64,000 bases of DNA from Brevundimonas sp. (GCF_027487935.1 NZ_JAIYCP010000033.1:62001-126000), one strand, 5' to 3'. Positions 44,743 through 53,985 are shown, counted from the first letter of the stretch. Translations and numbers: made by a program. Notes: generated by a model from the sequence alone, not told the origin.

Positions 44743-46545
44743 TCACGCCATCCGCGGATCGGCCAGGTCCTCGATCTCGAACTGCACACCCCGGCGGCCG
44801 TTCCAGTCGTCGGCCTTCAGCCGCCCGACCACGCTCAGACCGCCCTGTCCGGCCAGCAGGGCTTGCCCCCCGGGCAGGTCGGCGCAGCGCCAGGCGATGG
44901 CCTTGACCGAAGCCCCGTCGGGCCCGACCAGTCGACAGCGGACATGGCCGCCGTTCATGGCCACCGCCTCGCGCGCCTGCACATGCTCAAGCGCGAACAG
45001 CGGCTCCGGATTGGCCGGACCGAACGGCGCCAGCTGCTCGAACTGTTCAAACAGCGCCCGCGTCGCCGCGCCGGGGTCGATCAGGGCGTCGATCTCGACA
45101 TGATCCAGCGCGTCGGCCGCCGCCTGTTCGCCGATCATCCGGTCATTGAGGAAGTCCCGCAGCCGGTCGATGTCGTCAGCGCGGACTGTCAGCCCCGCCG
45201 CCATGGCGTGGCCGCCCCCGGCGATCAGCACGCCATGCTCCCAAGCGGCCTGTACCGCCTTGCCCAGATTCATGCCCGGCTGAGACCGGCCCGAACCCTT
45301 GCCGAGCCCGTTCACGGCATCGACACCGATCACAACCACCGGCTTGCGCCAGCGTTCGCGCAGCCGCCCGGCCACGATGCCGACCACGCCGGGATGCCAT
45401 TCGTCGCCGGCGATCACCACGACCGCCGAGCCGTCAGCATGGGCACCGGTCGCCTCGACCATCCGGGTGGCCTGATCGGTGACCTGTTTTTCGACCTCGC
45501 GGCGGGCGATGTTCAGGGCGTCCAGTTCCTGGGCCAGGGCCGCCGCCTCGACCGGGTCGTCGGTCGACAAAAGCCGGGCACCGAGGTCCGACTTGCCGAT
45601 CCGCCCGCCGGCGTTGATGCGGGGCCCGAGGATAAAGCCCGCATGGTTCGACTTGGCCGGACCCGGCTCGGCCCCCGCCGCCGCCAGCAGGGCCCTCAGT
45701 CCCGGATTGCCCCAGTCCGACATGACCCGCAGCCCCAGACTGGTCAGGGCCCGGTTGAAGCCGGTCAGTCCGGTCACGTCGCAGATCGCGCCCATGGCCG
45801 CCAGATCCAGCCACTGGCGGATGTCCGGCTCCTTGACGTCCGCAAACATCCCGCGTCGCCGCGCCTCGCGGTTCAGCGCGGCCAGCAGCACGAAGACGAC
45901 CCCCGCGGCGGCGAGGTTCCCCTGCCCCGAGTTACAGCCCGGCCGGTTCGGATTGACCACGGCGGCGCAGACCGGCGGATGCTCGCGCATCATGTGGTGG
46001 TCGATGACCACGACCTTCAGCCCGATCGCCGCCGCATGGGCGACGGCCTCATTGGCCGCTGCGCCGCAGTCGACGGTGATGACCAGATCGGCCCCCGAAG
46101 CCTTCAGGGTGTCGAAAGCCCGTGCGCTGGGTCCGTACCCCTCGGTGACCCGATCGGGCACATAGATCGGCAGCGTCGCCCCCATGGCCCGGAACCAGCG
46201 CACCAGCAGGGCGGCGCTCGAGGCTCCGTCGACATCATAGTCGGCGAAGACGTGGATCGAAGCCTGCGCCTGCAGGGCGTCGAGGATCGCCCCCGCCGCC
46301 GCGTCCATGTCCATGAAACTGGACGGGTCAGGGAACAGGGCCTTCAGCGTCGGTGTCAGGAAGTCCGCGCCCTGATCCGCCCGCACCCCGCGCGCCGCCA
46401 GCGCCCGGGCCAGCGGTTCTTCCAGATTGAGCCCCTGCATATGCGACCGGATCAGCCCGGCCTCGGCGGGCCTCTGCCGCCATTCGCGGCCGGACAGGGA
46501 GCGGGAGACGCCCAGAAACGCCGCCGCGCCGCCCCCGTCCGCCAT
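44743..46545 (-). CDS. recJ: Single-stranded-DNA-specific exonuclease RecJ
   Basis: 5'-3' ssDNA exonuclease of the RecF repair path. 600 residues. DHH phosphoesterase motifs appear in order: VFADYDVDGASSAALL (motif I), VITVDCGAAANEAV, VVIDHHMMREHPP (the DHH), and GPRINAGGRIGKSDLGARL; DHHA1 motif GGGHAMAAGLTV follows near residue 450, then a C-terminal OB domain. The first ATG overlaps the glpX stop (TGATG), so it is coupled to glpX, an unusual metabolic partner. Confidence 0.95.
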   Translation of the reverse strand: MADGGGAAAFLGVSRSLSGREWRQRPAEAGLIRSHMQGLNLEEPLARALAARGVRADQGADFLTPTLKALFPDPSSFMDMDAAAGAILDALQAQASIHVFADYDVDGASSAALLVRWFRAMGATLPIYVPDRVTEGYGPSARAFDTLKASGADLVITVDCGAAANEAVAHAAAIGLKVVVIDHHMMREHPPVCAAVVNPNRPGCNSGQGNLAAAGVVFVLLAALNREARRRGMFADVKEPDIRQWLDLAAMGAICDVTGLTGFNRALTSLGLRVMSDWGNPGLRALLAAAGAEPGPAKSNHAGFILGPRINAGGRIGKSDLGARLLSTDDPVEAAALAQELDALNIARREVEKQVTDQATRMVEATGAHADGSAVVVIAGDEWHPGVVGIVAGRLRERWRKPVVVIGVDAVNGLGKGSGRSQPGMNLGKAVQAAWEHGVLIAGGGHAMAAGLTVRADDIDRLRDFLNDRMIGEQAAADALDHVEIDALIDPGAATRALFEQFEQLAPFGPANPEPLFALEHVQAREAVAMNGGHVRCRLVGPDGASVKAIAWRCADLPGGQALLAGQGGLSVVGRLKADDWNGRRGVQFEIEDLADPRMA

Positions 46546-47501
46546 CAGAGCGGCCGGATGGTACGGATGCGCTGGACGGTCCGGGTCGAGGAATCCATCA
46601 CCAGCGTATGGGTCGAGACAAAGCCGGCGGCGACCTTGACCCCGTCCAGCATGGCCCCCTTGGTCACACCCGTAGCGGCGAAGATGGCGTCCTTGGAGAC
46701 CAGTTCGTGCAGGTCGTATTTGCGATCCAGATCGGTGACACCCGTCCGGGCCGCCCGGGCCCGCTCATCGTCATTGCGGAAGATCAGCCGCCCCTGGAAA
46801 TGGCCCCCGACGCATTTGAGCGCCGAGGCTGCCAGCACGCCTTCCGGCGCCCCGCCGGAACCCAGATACAGGTCGATGCCGGTCTCGGGCTCGGCGGTGT
46901 GGATCACGCCCGCCACATCACCGTCGGTGATCAGCAACACCTTGGCCCCGACCTCGCGCAGGGCGGCGATCAGCTCGGCGTGCCGCGGCCGGTCCATCAC
47001 GCAGACGGTGATCTCGGACGGGTTCACGCCCTTGGCCGACGCCAGCGAGCGGACATTGTCCTGGGGCTTCATGTCCAGATCAACGGTGCCGGGCGCGAAA
47101 CCCGGGCCGATGGCGATCTTGTCCATATAGGTATCGGGCGCGTGCAGCATGCCGCCGCCGGGCGACATCGACAGCACGCAGAGCGCATTGGCCATGGCCT
47201 TGGCCGTCAGGGTCGTGCCTTCCAGCGGGTCGAGGGCGATGTCGATCGCCGGGCCTTTGCCGGTGCCGACCTTCTCGCCGATGTAGAGCATCGGCGCCTC
47301 ATCGCGCTCGCCCTCGCCGATGACGATCTTGCCGTCGATATCCAGCGCGTTGAGCGCCGTTCGCATGGCGTCGACGGCCAGTTGGTCGGCCGCCTTTTCA
47401 TCGCCACGGCCGATGCCGGCATAGCTGGCGATGGCTGCCAGCTCGGTCACCCGGGCGGCGTCAGCGGCCAGAGTCGACGGATAGGGGGCCGGATTGGCCA
47501 T
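46545..47501 (-). CDS. glpX: Class II fructose-1,6-bisphosphatase
   Basis: Dephosphorylates fructose 1,6-bisphosphate in gluconeogenesis. 318 residues. Lithium-sensitive phosphatase motifs: IVIGEGERDEAPMLYIGEKVG, DIALDPLEGTT (the D-P-L-E-G-T metal site), LITDGDVAGVI and DLYLGSGGAPEGVLAASAL (quoted in blocks). ATG 47501 is preferred over 47507 because AGGAG then lies eight bases upstream. It runs into recJ. Confidence 0.95.
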   Translation of the reverse strand: MANPAPYPSTLAADAARVTELAAIASYAGIGRGDEKAADQLAVDAMRTALNALDIDGKIVIGEGERDEAPMLYIGEKVGTGKGPAIDIALDPLEGTTLTAKAMANALCVLSMSPGGGMLHAPDTYMDKIAIGPGFAPGTVDLDMKPQDNVRSLASAKGVNPSEITVCVMDRPRHAELIAALREVGAKVLLITDGDVAGVIHTAEPETGIDLYLGSGGAPEGVLAASALKCVGGHFQGRLIFRNDDERARAARTGVTDLDRKYDLHELVSKDAIFAATGVTKGAMLDGVKVAAGFVSTHTLVMDSSTRTVQRIRTIRPL

Positions 47502-47563
47502 GAACATGTCTCCTGAGACGATAGTTCCCGGATTCTGACGTCCGGGCGAGCGTTGGATGGGGG

Positions 47564-48007
47564 TCAGCGGCGATCTACCGGCGGCGGGGCCTGTCCCCGC
47601 TCGCGCGAGCGGCGCACGAAGTCTTCGATCTCGGCGAGGGTGTCCGCTGTCACCGGCGCGACCGGCACTTCGTCGACCCGTGCCTGGACCGCCGCGACAA
47701 ACTCCGCCGGGTCGCCGGTGGTCTGCCAGTCGATTCGCGAAACGTCCGCCGCCAGCGCCTGGCCGTTGACCCCCAGCGTGTTGACCTGCGCCATGATCCT
47801 GGCCGGCTCGGCCAGGGGTTCGGTCGATCGCGGAAACCCGGCCCAACCGGGGTAGGCGCGGTTGGCGTCGACCAGGGCCTGAACCCTCGGCGCAATGGGC
47901 GATCCGGCGTCTGTGGAGGGGTCGAACGCACCCGCGCAGGCCACCAGACCACCACTCGCGGCAACGGCGGACAGGACGGCTGCAATTTTCCGGCGCGATG
48001 CGTTCAT
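47564..48007 (-). CDS. Hypothetical lipoprotein
   Basis: 147 residues, no family recognised. The signal MNASRRKIAAVLSAVAASGG runs into LVAC, a lipobox, preceded by two Arg and a Lys. The mature region has YPGWAGFPRSTEPLAEPARI and a helical C-terminus with ADTLAEIEDFVRRSRERG. It is divergent from phaC. It may be envelope-associated; nothing more can be said from the sequence. Confidence 0.65.
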   Translation of the reverse strand: MNASRRKIAAVLSAVAASGGLVACAGAFDPSTDAGSPIAPRVQALVDANRAYPGWAGFPRSTEPLAEPARIMAQVNTLGVNGQALAADVSRIDWQTTGDPAEFVAAVQARVDEVPVAPVTADTLAEIEDFVRRSRERGQAPPPVDRR

Positions 48008-48095
48008 TTCAGGGGCTGTCTTATGCGATGATCGTGACAGGCGGAAGGGCGCGTGCGGCGCCTGCGACCGATCCTGACCAACTCCGGAGCTCTCC

Positions 48096-50039
48096 ATGGC
48101 CAAGCGTCCGACCCAACCGACCGTGGACGCTCCACCCCGCGCGCCGCGCAAGTCCGGCCGTCCGACCTCGGTCAAGCCGCCCCGCCCCCGCGCCGCCCGG
48201 GTCAACCCGGCCCCGGAATCGGCACCACCACCACCGGAAGCCGCGGCCCTTGCCCCTGACGCCTTCCCGGGCACCGACCCGCGTCAGATGCTGGAAACCC
48301 TGTCGATGAACCTGGCCAAGGCGGCGATGACGGCCCAGTCGGCCATCGCCGAGGCCGCCCTGGCCCAGGCCGACCGCCCCGCTGCCCTTTCGCCCGACCC
48401 GTTCAACGTCGGCCCGGCCATGAACTCGATCATGACCAGCCTGGCCTCGCGTCCGGACAAGCTGTTCGCCGCCCAGGCCGATCTGTTCAACCGCTACATG
48501 GACCTCTGGGCCTCCACGACCCGCCGCGCCGCGGGTGAGGATCAGCCTGCTGCGCCTTCGAAGGACAAACGCTTCAAGGACCCGGCCTGGTCCGAAAACC
48601 CCGCCTTCGACGTCATGCGCCAGTCCTATCTGGTCACCTCCGACTGGATGAACGGCCTGGTCTCCAGCGTCGAGGACGTCGATCCCCTGACCAAGCGCCG
48701 CGCGGAGTTCTTCACCAAACTGCTGACCGACGCCTTCTCCCCCTCCAACTTCCTCGCCTCCAACCCCGCCGCCCTCAAGGCGCTCGCGGAGTCGAACGGC
48801 GAATCCCTGGTCAAGGGGATGCAGAATTTCGCCGCCGACATGGAGCGGGGCGCCGGCAAGCTGAAGATCAGCCAGGCCGACTATGGAAAGTTCGTCGTCG
48901 GTGAGAACGTCGCCACCGCCCCGGGCCAGGTCGTCTGGCGCGATGAGCTGTTCGAGCTGATCCAGTTCGACGCGGCCACTGACAAACAGCGCGCCATACC
49001 GCTGCTGATCTTCCCGCCCTGGATCAACAAATTCTACATCCTGGACCTGCAGCCCGAGAACTCGATGATCCGCTGGCTCTCGGCGCAGGGCTTCACCGTC
49101 TTCGTCTGCTCCTGGGTCAATCCCGATGTCGACAAGGCCGGCTTCGGCTTCGACGACTATCTGGAAAAGGGCATCTATCGCGCCGTCGAAAAGGCGCTGG
49201 AGCAGTCGCAGGCCGACCACATCAACACCGTCGGCTACTGCATCGGCGGCACCCTCATGGGTGCGGCCCTGGCCCATATGGCCGCCCGGGGCGACACCCG
49301 CGTCACCGCCAACACCTTCTTCGCCGCCCAGCATGATTTCGCCGAGGCCGGCGACCTGCTGCTGTTCACCGACGAACACTGGCTGGCCCAGATAGAGGAA
49401 CAGATGGATGCCGCCGGCGGGGTCCTGCCCGGTGCCGCCATGGCCGAGACCTTCAACGCCCTGCGCGCCAACGACCTGATCTGGTCGTTCTTCGTCAGCA
49501 ACTATCTGATGGGCAAGTCGCCGCCGGCCTTCGACCTGCTGTTCTGGAACGCCGACCAGACCCGCATGCCCAAGGCCCTGCACATGGACTACCTCCGCTC
49601 CATGTACGGCCAGAACAAACTGGCGCGGGGCGAGTTCACCATCGGCGGGATCAAGGTCGACCTTTCGAAGGTCACCATCCCCCTCTATTTCCAGGCCAGC
49701 CGCGAGGATCACATCGCGCCGATGAATTCGGTCTACCGCTCGGCCCGCGCCTTCTCGAACGCAGCCGTGACCCTGACCCTGGCGGGTTCGGGCCATATCG
49801 CCGGAGTGGTCAATCCGCCCTCGGCGCACAAATACCAGCACTGGACCAACCCCGCCCTGCCCGCGACCCTCGGCGAATGGCAGGCGCAGGCGGTCGAACA
49901 CCCCGGCAGCTGGTGGAACCACTGGGCCGACTGGCTGCACGGCAAGTCCGGCGACTGGATCCCCGCCCGCGACCCGAACACCGGCCCGCTCCGGCCGATC
50001 GAGCCGGCCCCGGGGTCCTATGTGAAGGTCAAGTCTTGA
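48096..50039 (+). CDS. phaC: Class I poly(3-hydroxyalkanoate) synthase
   Basis: Polymerises 3-hydroxyacyl-CoA into PHA granules. 647 residues. The N-terminal 70 are Pro/Ala/Arg-rich and probably disordered, then the class I N-domain. The alpha/beta-hydrolase core has the lipase-like box VGYCIGGTLMG with nucleophile Cys382, then DHIAPMNSVYRSA (catalytic Asp) and GSGHIAGVVNPP (catalytic His). No phaA, phaB or phasin gene is nearby. A small membrane protein gene begins inside its stop codon. Confidence 0.95.
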   Translation: MAKRPTQPTVDAPPRAPRKSGRPTSVKPPRPRAARVNPAPESAPPPPEAAALAPDAFPGTDPRQMLETLSMNLAKAAMTAQSAIAEAALAQADRPAALSPDPFNVGPAMNSIMTSLASRPDKLFAAQADLFNRYMDLWASTTRRAAGEDQPAAPSKDKRFKDPAWSENPAFDVMRQSYLVTSDWMNGLVSSVEDVDPLTKRRAEFFTKLLTDAFSPSNFLASNPAALKALAESNGESLVKGMQNFAADMERGAGKLKISQADYGKFVVGENVATAPGQVVWRDELFELIQFDAATDKQRAIPLLIFPPWINKFYILDLQPENSMIRWLSAQGFTVFVCSWVNPDVDKAGFGFDDYLEKGIYRAVEKALEQSQADHINTVGYCIGGTLMGAALAHMAARGDTRVTANTFFAAQHDFAEAGDLLLFTDEHWLAQIEEQMDAAGGVLPGAAMAETFNALRANDLIWSFFVSNYLMGKSPPAFDLLFWNADQTRMPKALHMDYLRSMYGQNKLARGEFTIGGIKVDLSKVTIPLYFQASREDHIAPMNSVYRSARAFSNAAVTLTLAGSGHIAGVVNPPSAHKYQHWTNPALPATLGEWQAQAVEHPGSWWNHWADWLHGKSGDWIPARDPNTGPLRPIEPAPGSYVKVKS

Positions 50040-50413
50040 AGCGTCTCGAGCCCAATCTGCTGCTGGCCGTCGCCACCGGCTTCGCCCTGCTGCTCGTCAT
50101 GATCACCGCCACCGTCCACGGCCCGCCGGTCGGCCTGATCCGCAACCCGCTGGTGGCGGTTCTCTGCGCCGGCGGCTTCGTGGTGCTGAACCCGATCCTG
50201 CTGCGGATGATGAAGATCACCCCGCGCCCGCCGCTGATCCATCCCGACGCCCCGGGCACGGCCGTCTGGGCGGCCCTGTTTCCGCTGATGGTCATCATCG
50301 CCGCCGCCGTGCCGGTGTTCTGGCCCGGTCCTGACTACGGCCTGCTGGTCCTGATCGCGGCGATCTGGTTCGGCACTACGGTCGAGTCCGCACTCAAGGC
50401 CCGGCGCGCCTAG
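50036..50413 (+). CDS. Small membrane protein coupled to phaC
   Basis: 125 residues from TTG 50036, which overlaps the phaC stop (TTGA). No family recognised. Four hydrophobic segments: about 8-24, 33-54, 74-94 and 100-115. The frame is also open upstream inside phaC, but that part is off-frame phaC. Coupling suggests expression with phaC. The stop shares CTAG with the end of the convergent gene at 50410. Confidence 0.65.
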   Translation: MKRLEPNLLLAVATGFALLLVMITATVHGPPVGLIRNPLVAVLCAGGFVVLNPILLRMMKITPRPPLIHPDAPGTAVWAALFPLMVIIAAAVPVFWPGPDYGLLVLIAAIWFGTTVESALKARRA

Positions 50414-50790
50414 TCTTCCGGCTCCTCGACGCCCACCATCCGGAAACAGTCACCCTCGCGCTTCAGGGCCATGGCGACATCCCCGGCTGACTGCGCCCGC
50501 GGGGCCTGCTGCGCCAGTGCCTCGACCTCGGGCGCGAGGCCGGCCACGTCCACGCCGGCACCCTCCGCCGCCCTGGCAAAGGCGTCCAGCAGCAGGACCA
50601 TCCCCATGGTGCGGAACCGCGATCCCGGGCGGGGCAGTTGCGCGCCGGGAATGGCGGCCCAATGCCCCTCCTCGACCGCCGTCTCGACGACCAGCATATG
50701 GGCGACGCAGGTCTTGAGCGTGGTCAGATCGGCCGCATCCTGCCTCGGCTGGGCAGCCCCGATCGCACCCGCCAACACCCATTCCAGCAT
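50410..50790 (-). CDS. Hypothetical protein
   Basis: 126 residues, unrecognised. The N-terminus MLEWVLAGAIGAAQPRQDAA could be a weak signal peptide. The rest is helical with KTCVAHMLVVETAVEEGHW and a C-terminal MALKREGDCFRMVGVEEPE; two Cys might form a disulfide if exported. ATG 50790 is used. Composition matches the neighbours, which supports a real gene. It follows msrB after 15 bases on the same strand. Confidence 0.6.
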   Translation of the reverse strand: MLEWVLAGAIGAAQPRQDAADLTTLKTCVAHMLVVETAVEEGHWAAIPGAQLPRPGSRFRTMGMVLLLDAFARAAEGAGVDVAGLAPEVEALAQQAPRAQSAGDVAMALKREGDCFRMVGVEEPED

Positions 50791-50805
50791 GGCTGCCTCC
50801 CGAAA

Positions 50806-51300
50806 TCAGGCCGGACGGAAGATCAGGGCCACGCCGTTGTTGCAATAGCGTTTGCCCGTCGGCCGCGGGCCGTCATCGAAGACATGCCCCTGATGCCCCA
50901 GGCATCGGGCGCAGTGGTATTCGGTGCGCGGGTAGCCGATGGCGAAGTCGGTCTTGGTGCCGATATTGGCGGCGATCACATCATAGAAACTGGGCCAGCC
51001 GGTGCCGGAATCGTATTTCCACTGCGACCGGAACAGCGGCAGGTCACAGCCCCGGCAGAAGAAGGTCCCGGTGCGGTTCTCATTGTTCAGCGGGCTGCTG
51101 CCCGGCCGCTCGGTCGCCTCATGCCTCAGCACATCATAGGCCGCCCGCGGCAGCCGCTCGCGCCACTGCGCATCGGTGATCCGCCGGAACGGCGAATTGG
51201 CATACTGCCGCTCGTCGGCCCCGGCGGGTCCAGGGCTGCAGGCCGTCACGGCGAATGCCCCGGCGGTGGTCAGAAGGGCACGGCGGGAGAAATGGGTCAT
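50806..51300 (-). CDS. msrB: Peptide-methionine (R)-S-oxide reductase, exported form
   Basis: Reduces methionine-R-sulfoxide. 164 residues, of which about 30 form an export signal: MTHFSRRALLTTAGAFAVTAC carries a twin-Arg-like SRRALL start and a VTAC lipobox, so it may be a periplasmic lipoprotein. The catalytic domain has two zinc C-x2-C pairs (CRGC and CARC), GTGWPSFYDV, HCARCLGHQGHVF and RYCNNGVALIF with the resolving Cys. Exported MsrB without a partner MsrA domain is less common than the cytosolic form. Confidence 0.92.
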   Translation of the reverse strand: MTHFSRRALLTTAGAFAVTACSPGPAGADERQYANSPFRRITDAQWRERLPRAAYDVLRHEATERPGSSPLNNENRTGTFFCRGCDLPLFRSQWKYDSGTGWPSFYDVIAANIGTKTDFAIGYPRTEYHCARCLGHQGHVFDDGPRPTGKRYCNNGVALIFRPA

Positions 51301-51338
51301 GGGACCACATACGTCGGCAAGACGGCGAGGGTTTCAAG

Positions 51339-51489
51339 CCTTCTCCCGCTTGCGGGAGAAGTGTCCCGTCCTCGAGCGAAGCGAGAGCAGGGACGATGAG
51401 GGAGTTTTCTTCCTTCGCTCGACACCACCCCCATCGTCGCTGGGTCGCTGCGCGACCAACGCGACACTTCCCCCGCAAGCGGGGGAAGG
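51339..51489. repeat. Intergenic inverted repeat with hairpin-bearing arms
   Basis: Arms at 51339-51365 and 51463-51489 are 27-bp inverted copies that differ at two positions. Each arm also folds on itself: CTTCTCCCGC/GCGGGAGAAG on the left and CTTCCCCCGC/GCGGGGGAAG on the right, and both differences preserve the local stem. The interior has GAGCGAAGCGAGAGCAGGGA, similar to part of the islet repeat near 27490. It lies between msrB and argC and ends five bases before argC; no gene is present in the 194 bases. Confidence 0.85.
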
Positions 51490-51494
51490 CCGGA

Positions 51495-52466
51495 TCAGCT
51501 CAGCCCCGTCCCCTCGTCCAGCCCCAGCATCAGGTTCAGGTTCTGCACCGCCGCCCCGGACGCCCCCTTGCCGAGGTTGTCCAGCAGGGCGACCAGCCGC
51601 ACCTGATCTCCGCCCCGGTCGCCGAACACATGCAGGCGCATTTTGTTGGTCCCGTTCAGCCCCTCCGGATCGATCCCGGTCATGGCCTCGGTCGCTTCCA
51701 GCTCGACCACCTCGACGAAGCGGCAGCCCGCATAGGCCTCGGCCAGTGCGCCATGCACCACCTCGACCGAGGGCGACGACGGCAGGGCCGCCAGCTGCAG
51801 CGGCACCTCGACCAGCATCCCCTGCCGGTAGGCCGCCACCGCCGGGGCGAACAGCACCGGCCGCTCCAGCCCGGTATGCAGCGTCATCTCCGGCACATGT
51901 TTGTGCTTAAGCGACAGGCCGTAGGCGCGGAAGGCGTCGCGCTTCGTCACCCCGGGGCTCGACCCCGGGGCCGCCTCGAACTCGGCGATCATCGCCTTGC
52001 CGCCGCCCGAGTATCCCGACACGGCATTGACCGTCACCGGCCAGCCCGCGGGGATGATCCCCGCCGACACCAGCGGCCGCACCAGCCCGATGAACCCCGT
52101 CGGATAGCAGCCCGGGTTCGACACCCGCGTCGCGCCCGCGATCTTCTCCGCCTGCGTCATCCGGCCCGGCGCATGGGCCATCTCGGCGAAGCCATAGGTC
52201 CAGGCCGGATCGACCCGGTACGCGGTCGAGGCGTCGATCACCCGCACCGACGGATTATCGATCATGGCCACGGCTTCTTTCGCGGCGTCGTCCGGCAGGC
52301 AGAGGATCACCGCATCCGCGGCGTTCAACGCCTCCCGCCGCGCCTTGACGACACGCCGCCGGTCACCGAGGGCGATGATCTCGAGATCGGAGCGCGCCTC
52401 CAGCCGCCGCAACACGTCCAGCCCCGTCGTGCCCGCTTCGCCGTCGATGAAGATCGTGTGGGTCAT
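51495..52466 (-). CDS. argC: N-acetyl-gamma-glutamyl-phosphate reductase
   Basis: Third step of arginine synthesis, NADPH-dependent. 323 residues, the short (class 2) form. NADP site with IFIDGEAGTTGLDVLRRL; catalytic Cys in RVSNPGCYPTGFIGL; YSGGGKAMIAEFE and LSLKHKHVPEMTLHTGL are typical. The only arg gene here, as in other members where argC stands alone. Tightly bounded by a repeat at its 3' side. Confidence 0.95.
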   Translation of the reverse strand: MTHTIFIDGEAGTTGLDVLRRLEARSDLEIIALGDRRRVVKARREALNAADAVILCLPDDAAKEAVAMIDNPSVRVIDASTAYRVDPAWTYGFAEMAHAPGRMTQAEKIAGATRVSNPGCYPTGFIGLVRPLVSAGIIPAGWPVTVNAVSGYSGGGKAMIAEFEAAPGSSPGVTKRDAFRAYGLSLKHKHVPEMTLHTGLERPVLFAPAVAAYRQGMLVEVPLQLAALPSSPSVEVVHGALAEAYAGCRFVEVVELEATEAMTGIDPEGLNGTNKMRLHVFGDRGGDQVRLVALLDNLGKGASGAAVQNLNLMLGLDEGTGLS

Positions 52467-52483
52467 ACCCGCCCCTATTCAGG

Positions 52484-52912
52484 TTAAGTCTCGGGATACA
52501 AATCGCGAATGCGCTCATCCTGTAGCCAGATCGCATCCACAATGGCGAACACCTCCTTCGCGAGCGGGGTCCCGATCACCTCGGCCCTCGTCAGGCTTTC
52601 GCCGACCATCGGGGTTCTGGAGATCGGCCGGTCGGTCGCGTCAATGATCATGAAGGCCGGACCTGAATCCAGAATTAGGTACTGAACGCTAACCGCCACA
52701 CGGTTCGACGCCGGAGCTCCGCCCCATTCGCCAATGATGAAATCAAAATTGGCACCGTTCTCGAGAACATGACCATCAGTCCATCGGACCAAATAGGTGG
52801 CGAGCGCCCCAAGCTCGTCCGAGGCGTAGCCATTAAGCGCCCGCGTCGCCCGACCACAGCAATCGCAGCGCGTCGGCGGTTGCTCGATGCCCTTTTCGAT
52901 CGTGATGGCCAT
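52484..52912 (-). CDS. Hypothetical protein with N-terminal cysteine pair
   Basis: 142 residues, unrecognised. The N-terminus has TRCDCCGRATRALNGY, a C-x-C-C cluster that may bind a metal. The middle, SNRVAVSVQYLILDSGPAFMIIDAT, is beta-rich. Codon use is less GC-biased than the flanking ribosomal and argC genes. ATG 52912 avoids the rpsI terminator, which lies just upstream. No operon partner is evident. Confidence 0.6.
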   Translation of the reverse strand: MAITIEKGIEQPPTRCDCCGRATRALNGYASDELGALATYLVRWTDGHVLENGANFDFIIGEWGGAPASNRVAVSVQYLILDSGPAFMIIDATDRPISRTPMVGESLTRAEVIGTPLAKEVFAIVDAIWLQDERIRDLYPET

Positions 52913-52922
52913 TCGAAGCTCC

Positions 52923-52959
52923 AAAGAAAAAGGGCGCTCCGGTTTCCCGAAGCGCCCCA
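52923..52959 (-). terminator. Rho-independent terminator of rplM-rpsI
   Basis: On the minus strand GGGGCGCTTCGGG, AAA, CCGGAGCGCCC is followed at once by TTTTTCTTT. The stem has one mismatch and is GC-rich. It starts 26 bases after the rpsI stop. Confidence 0.9.
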
Positions 52960-52984
52960 TTCCAAACCGTATCGTGAAACGGCC

Positions 52985-53506
52985 TTAGCGCTTCGAGAAC
53001 TGGAAGGACTTGCGGGCCTTGGCGCGGCCGTACTTCTTGCGCTCGACGACGCGGCTGTCGCGGGTCAGGAAGCCGTGCGGCTTCAGGACCGGGCGCAGCG
53101 CCGGCTCATAGTGGGTCAGGGCGTGCGACAGGCCGTGGCGGATGGCGCCGGCCTGGCCCGACAGGCCCGAGCCCTGCACGGTGCAGTCGACGTCGAACTG
53201 GGTCAGGCGGTCGGTCACTTCCAGCGGCTGGGCGATCATCATGCGCAGGATTTCGCGGGCGAAATACTGCATCTGATCCTTGCCGTTGATGGTGATCTTG
53301 CCCGAGCCGGGCTTGATCCACACGCGGGCGATCGCGTTCTTGCGCTTGCCGGTCGAATAGGCGCGGCCCTGGGCGTCCAGCTTCTGGGTGTAAACCGGCG
53401 CTTCGTCAGCCGAGGAAACGGTGCCGAGGCCACGCAGGGCGTCGAAGCCGGTCGCGGCGGGGGCGTCGTTATGCGGGGCGGAGGTTTCAGCAGTCACGTC
53501 GGTCAT
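52985..53506 (-). CDS. rpsI: 30S ribosomal protein S9 (uS9)
   Basis: 173 residues. The canonical S9 core starts at about residue 45 with [19 protein letters not shown] and ends with [17 protein letters not shown], the basic tail that reaches the P-site tRNA. The first 45 residues are an acidic and Ala-rich extension not found in E. coli (130 residues); such extensions are usual in Caulobacterales. Follows rplM after two bases; a strong terminator follows. Confidence 0.97.
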   Translation of the reverse strand: MTDVTAETSAPHNDAPAATGFDALRGLGTVSSADEAPVYTQKLDAQGRAYSTGKRKNAIARVWIKPGSGKITINGKDQMQYFAREILRMMIAQPLEVTDRLTQFDVDCTVQGSGLSGQAGAIRHGLSHALTHYEPALRPVLKPHGFLTRDSRVVERKKYGRAKARKSFQFSKR

Positions 53507-53508
53507 GC

Positions 53509-53985
53509 TCAGACGCTCCGGGTGTTCTTGGCGGACGCCGACTTGAAGTCGATCGTTTCCGGCTGTTGGGCTTCATGGGTGTGCGCCGCGCCGGCGAACA
53601 GGCGCAGGTGCGTCATCTGCAGACGAGCCAGCGGGCTCTCCTTGGGCAGCATGCGCTCGACGGCCTTCTCAAGGACGCGCTCGGGGAAACGGCCGTTCAG
53701 GACCTTCTCCGGGGTCGTCTGCTTGATGCCGCCCGGGTGACCGGTGTGGCGGTAGTAGATCTTGTCGGTGTTCTTCTTGCCGGTGAACACCACCTTGTCG
53801 ACGTTGGTGACGACGACATAGTCGCCGCAATCGACGTGCGGGGTGTAGTCGCCGCGGTGCTTGCCGCGCAGACGGTTGGCGATGAAGGTCGCGAGACGGC
53901 CCACCACGACGCCTTCAGCGTCGATATGGATCCATTTCTTCGTGACCTCGGCCGGCTTCAGCGAAGCCGTGGTGCTCTTCAGCAT
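53509..53985 (-). CDS. rplM: 50S ribosomal protein L13 (uL13)
   Basis: 158 residues with all family blocks: [76 protein letters not shown] and [17 protein letters not shown]. First gene of the rplM-rpsI operon. Its promoter should lie in the 437-base gap upstream, which contains an AT-rich patch and a large palindromic element. Confidence 0.97.
   Translation of the reverse strand: MLKSTTASLKPAEVTKKWIHIDAEGVVVGRLATFIANRLRGKHRGDYTPHVDCGDYVVVTNVDKVVFTGKKNTDKIYYRHTGHPGGIKQTTPEKVLNGRFPERVLEKAVERMLPKESPLARLQMTHLRLFAGAAHTHEAQQPETIDFKSASAKNTRSV

Noticed and set aside
44863..47130. Plus-strand frame of 755 codons over recJ and glpX.
   Set aside because: Antisense to two confident enzymes; no start context or domain.
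48021..49940. Long minus-strand frame (639 codons) opposite phaC.
   Set aside because: Entirely antisense to PHA synthase; Gly/Val/Asp-rich text of a shadow frame.
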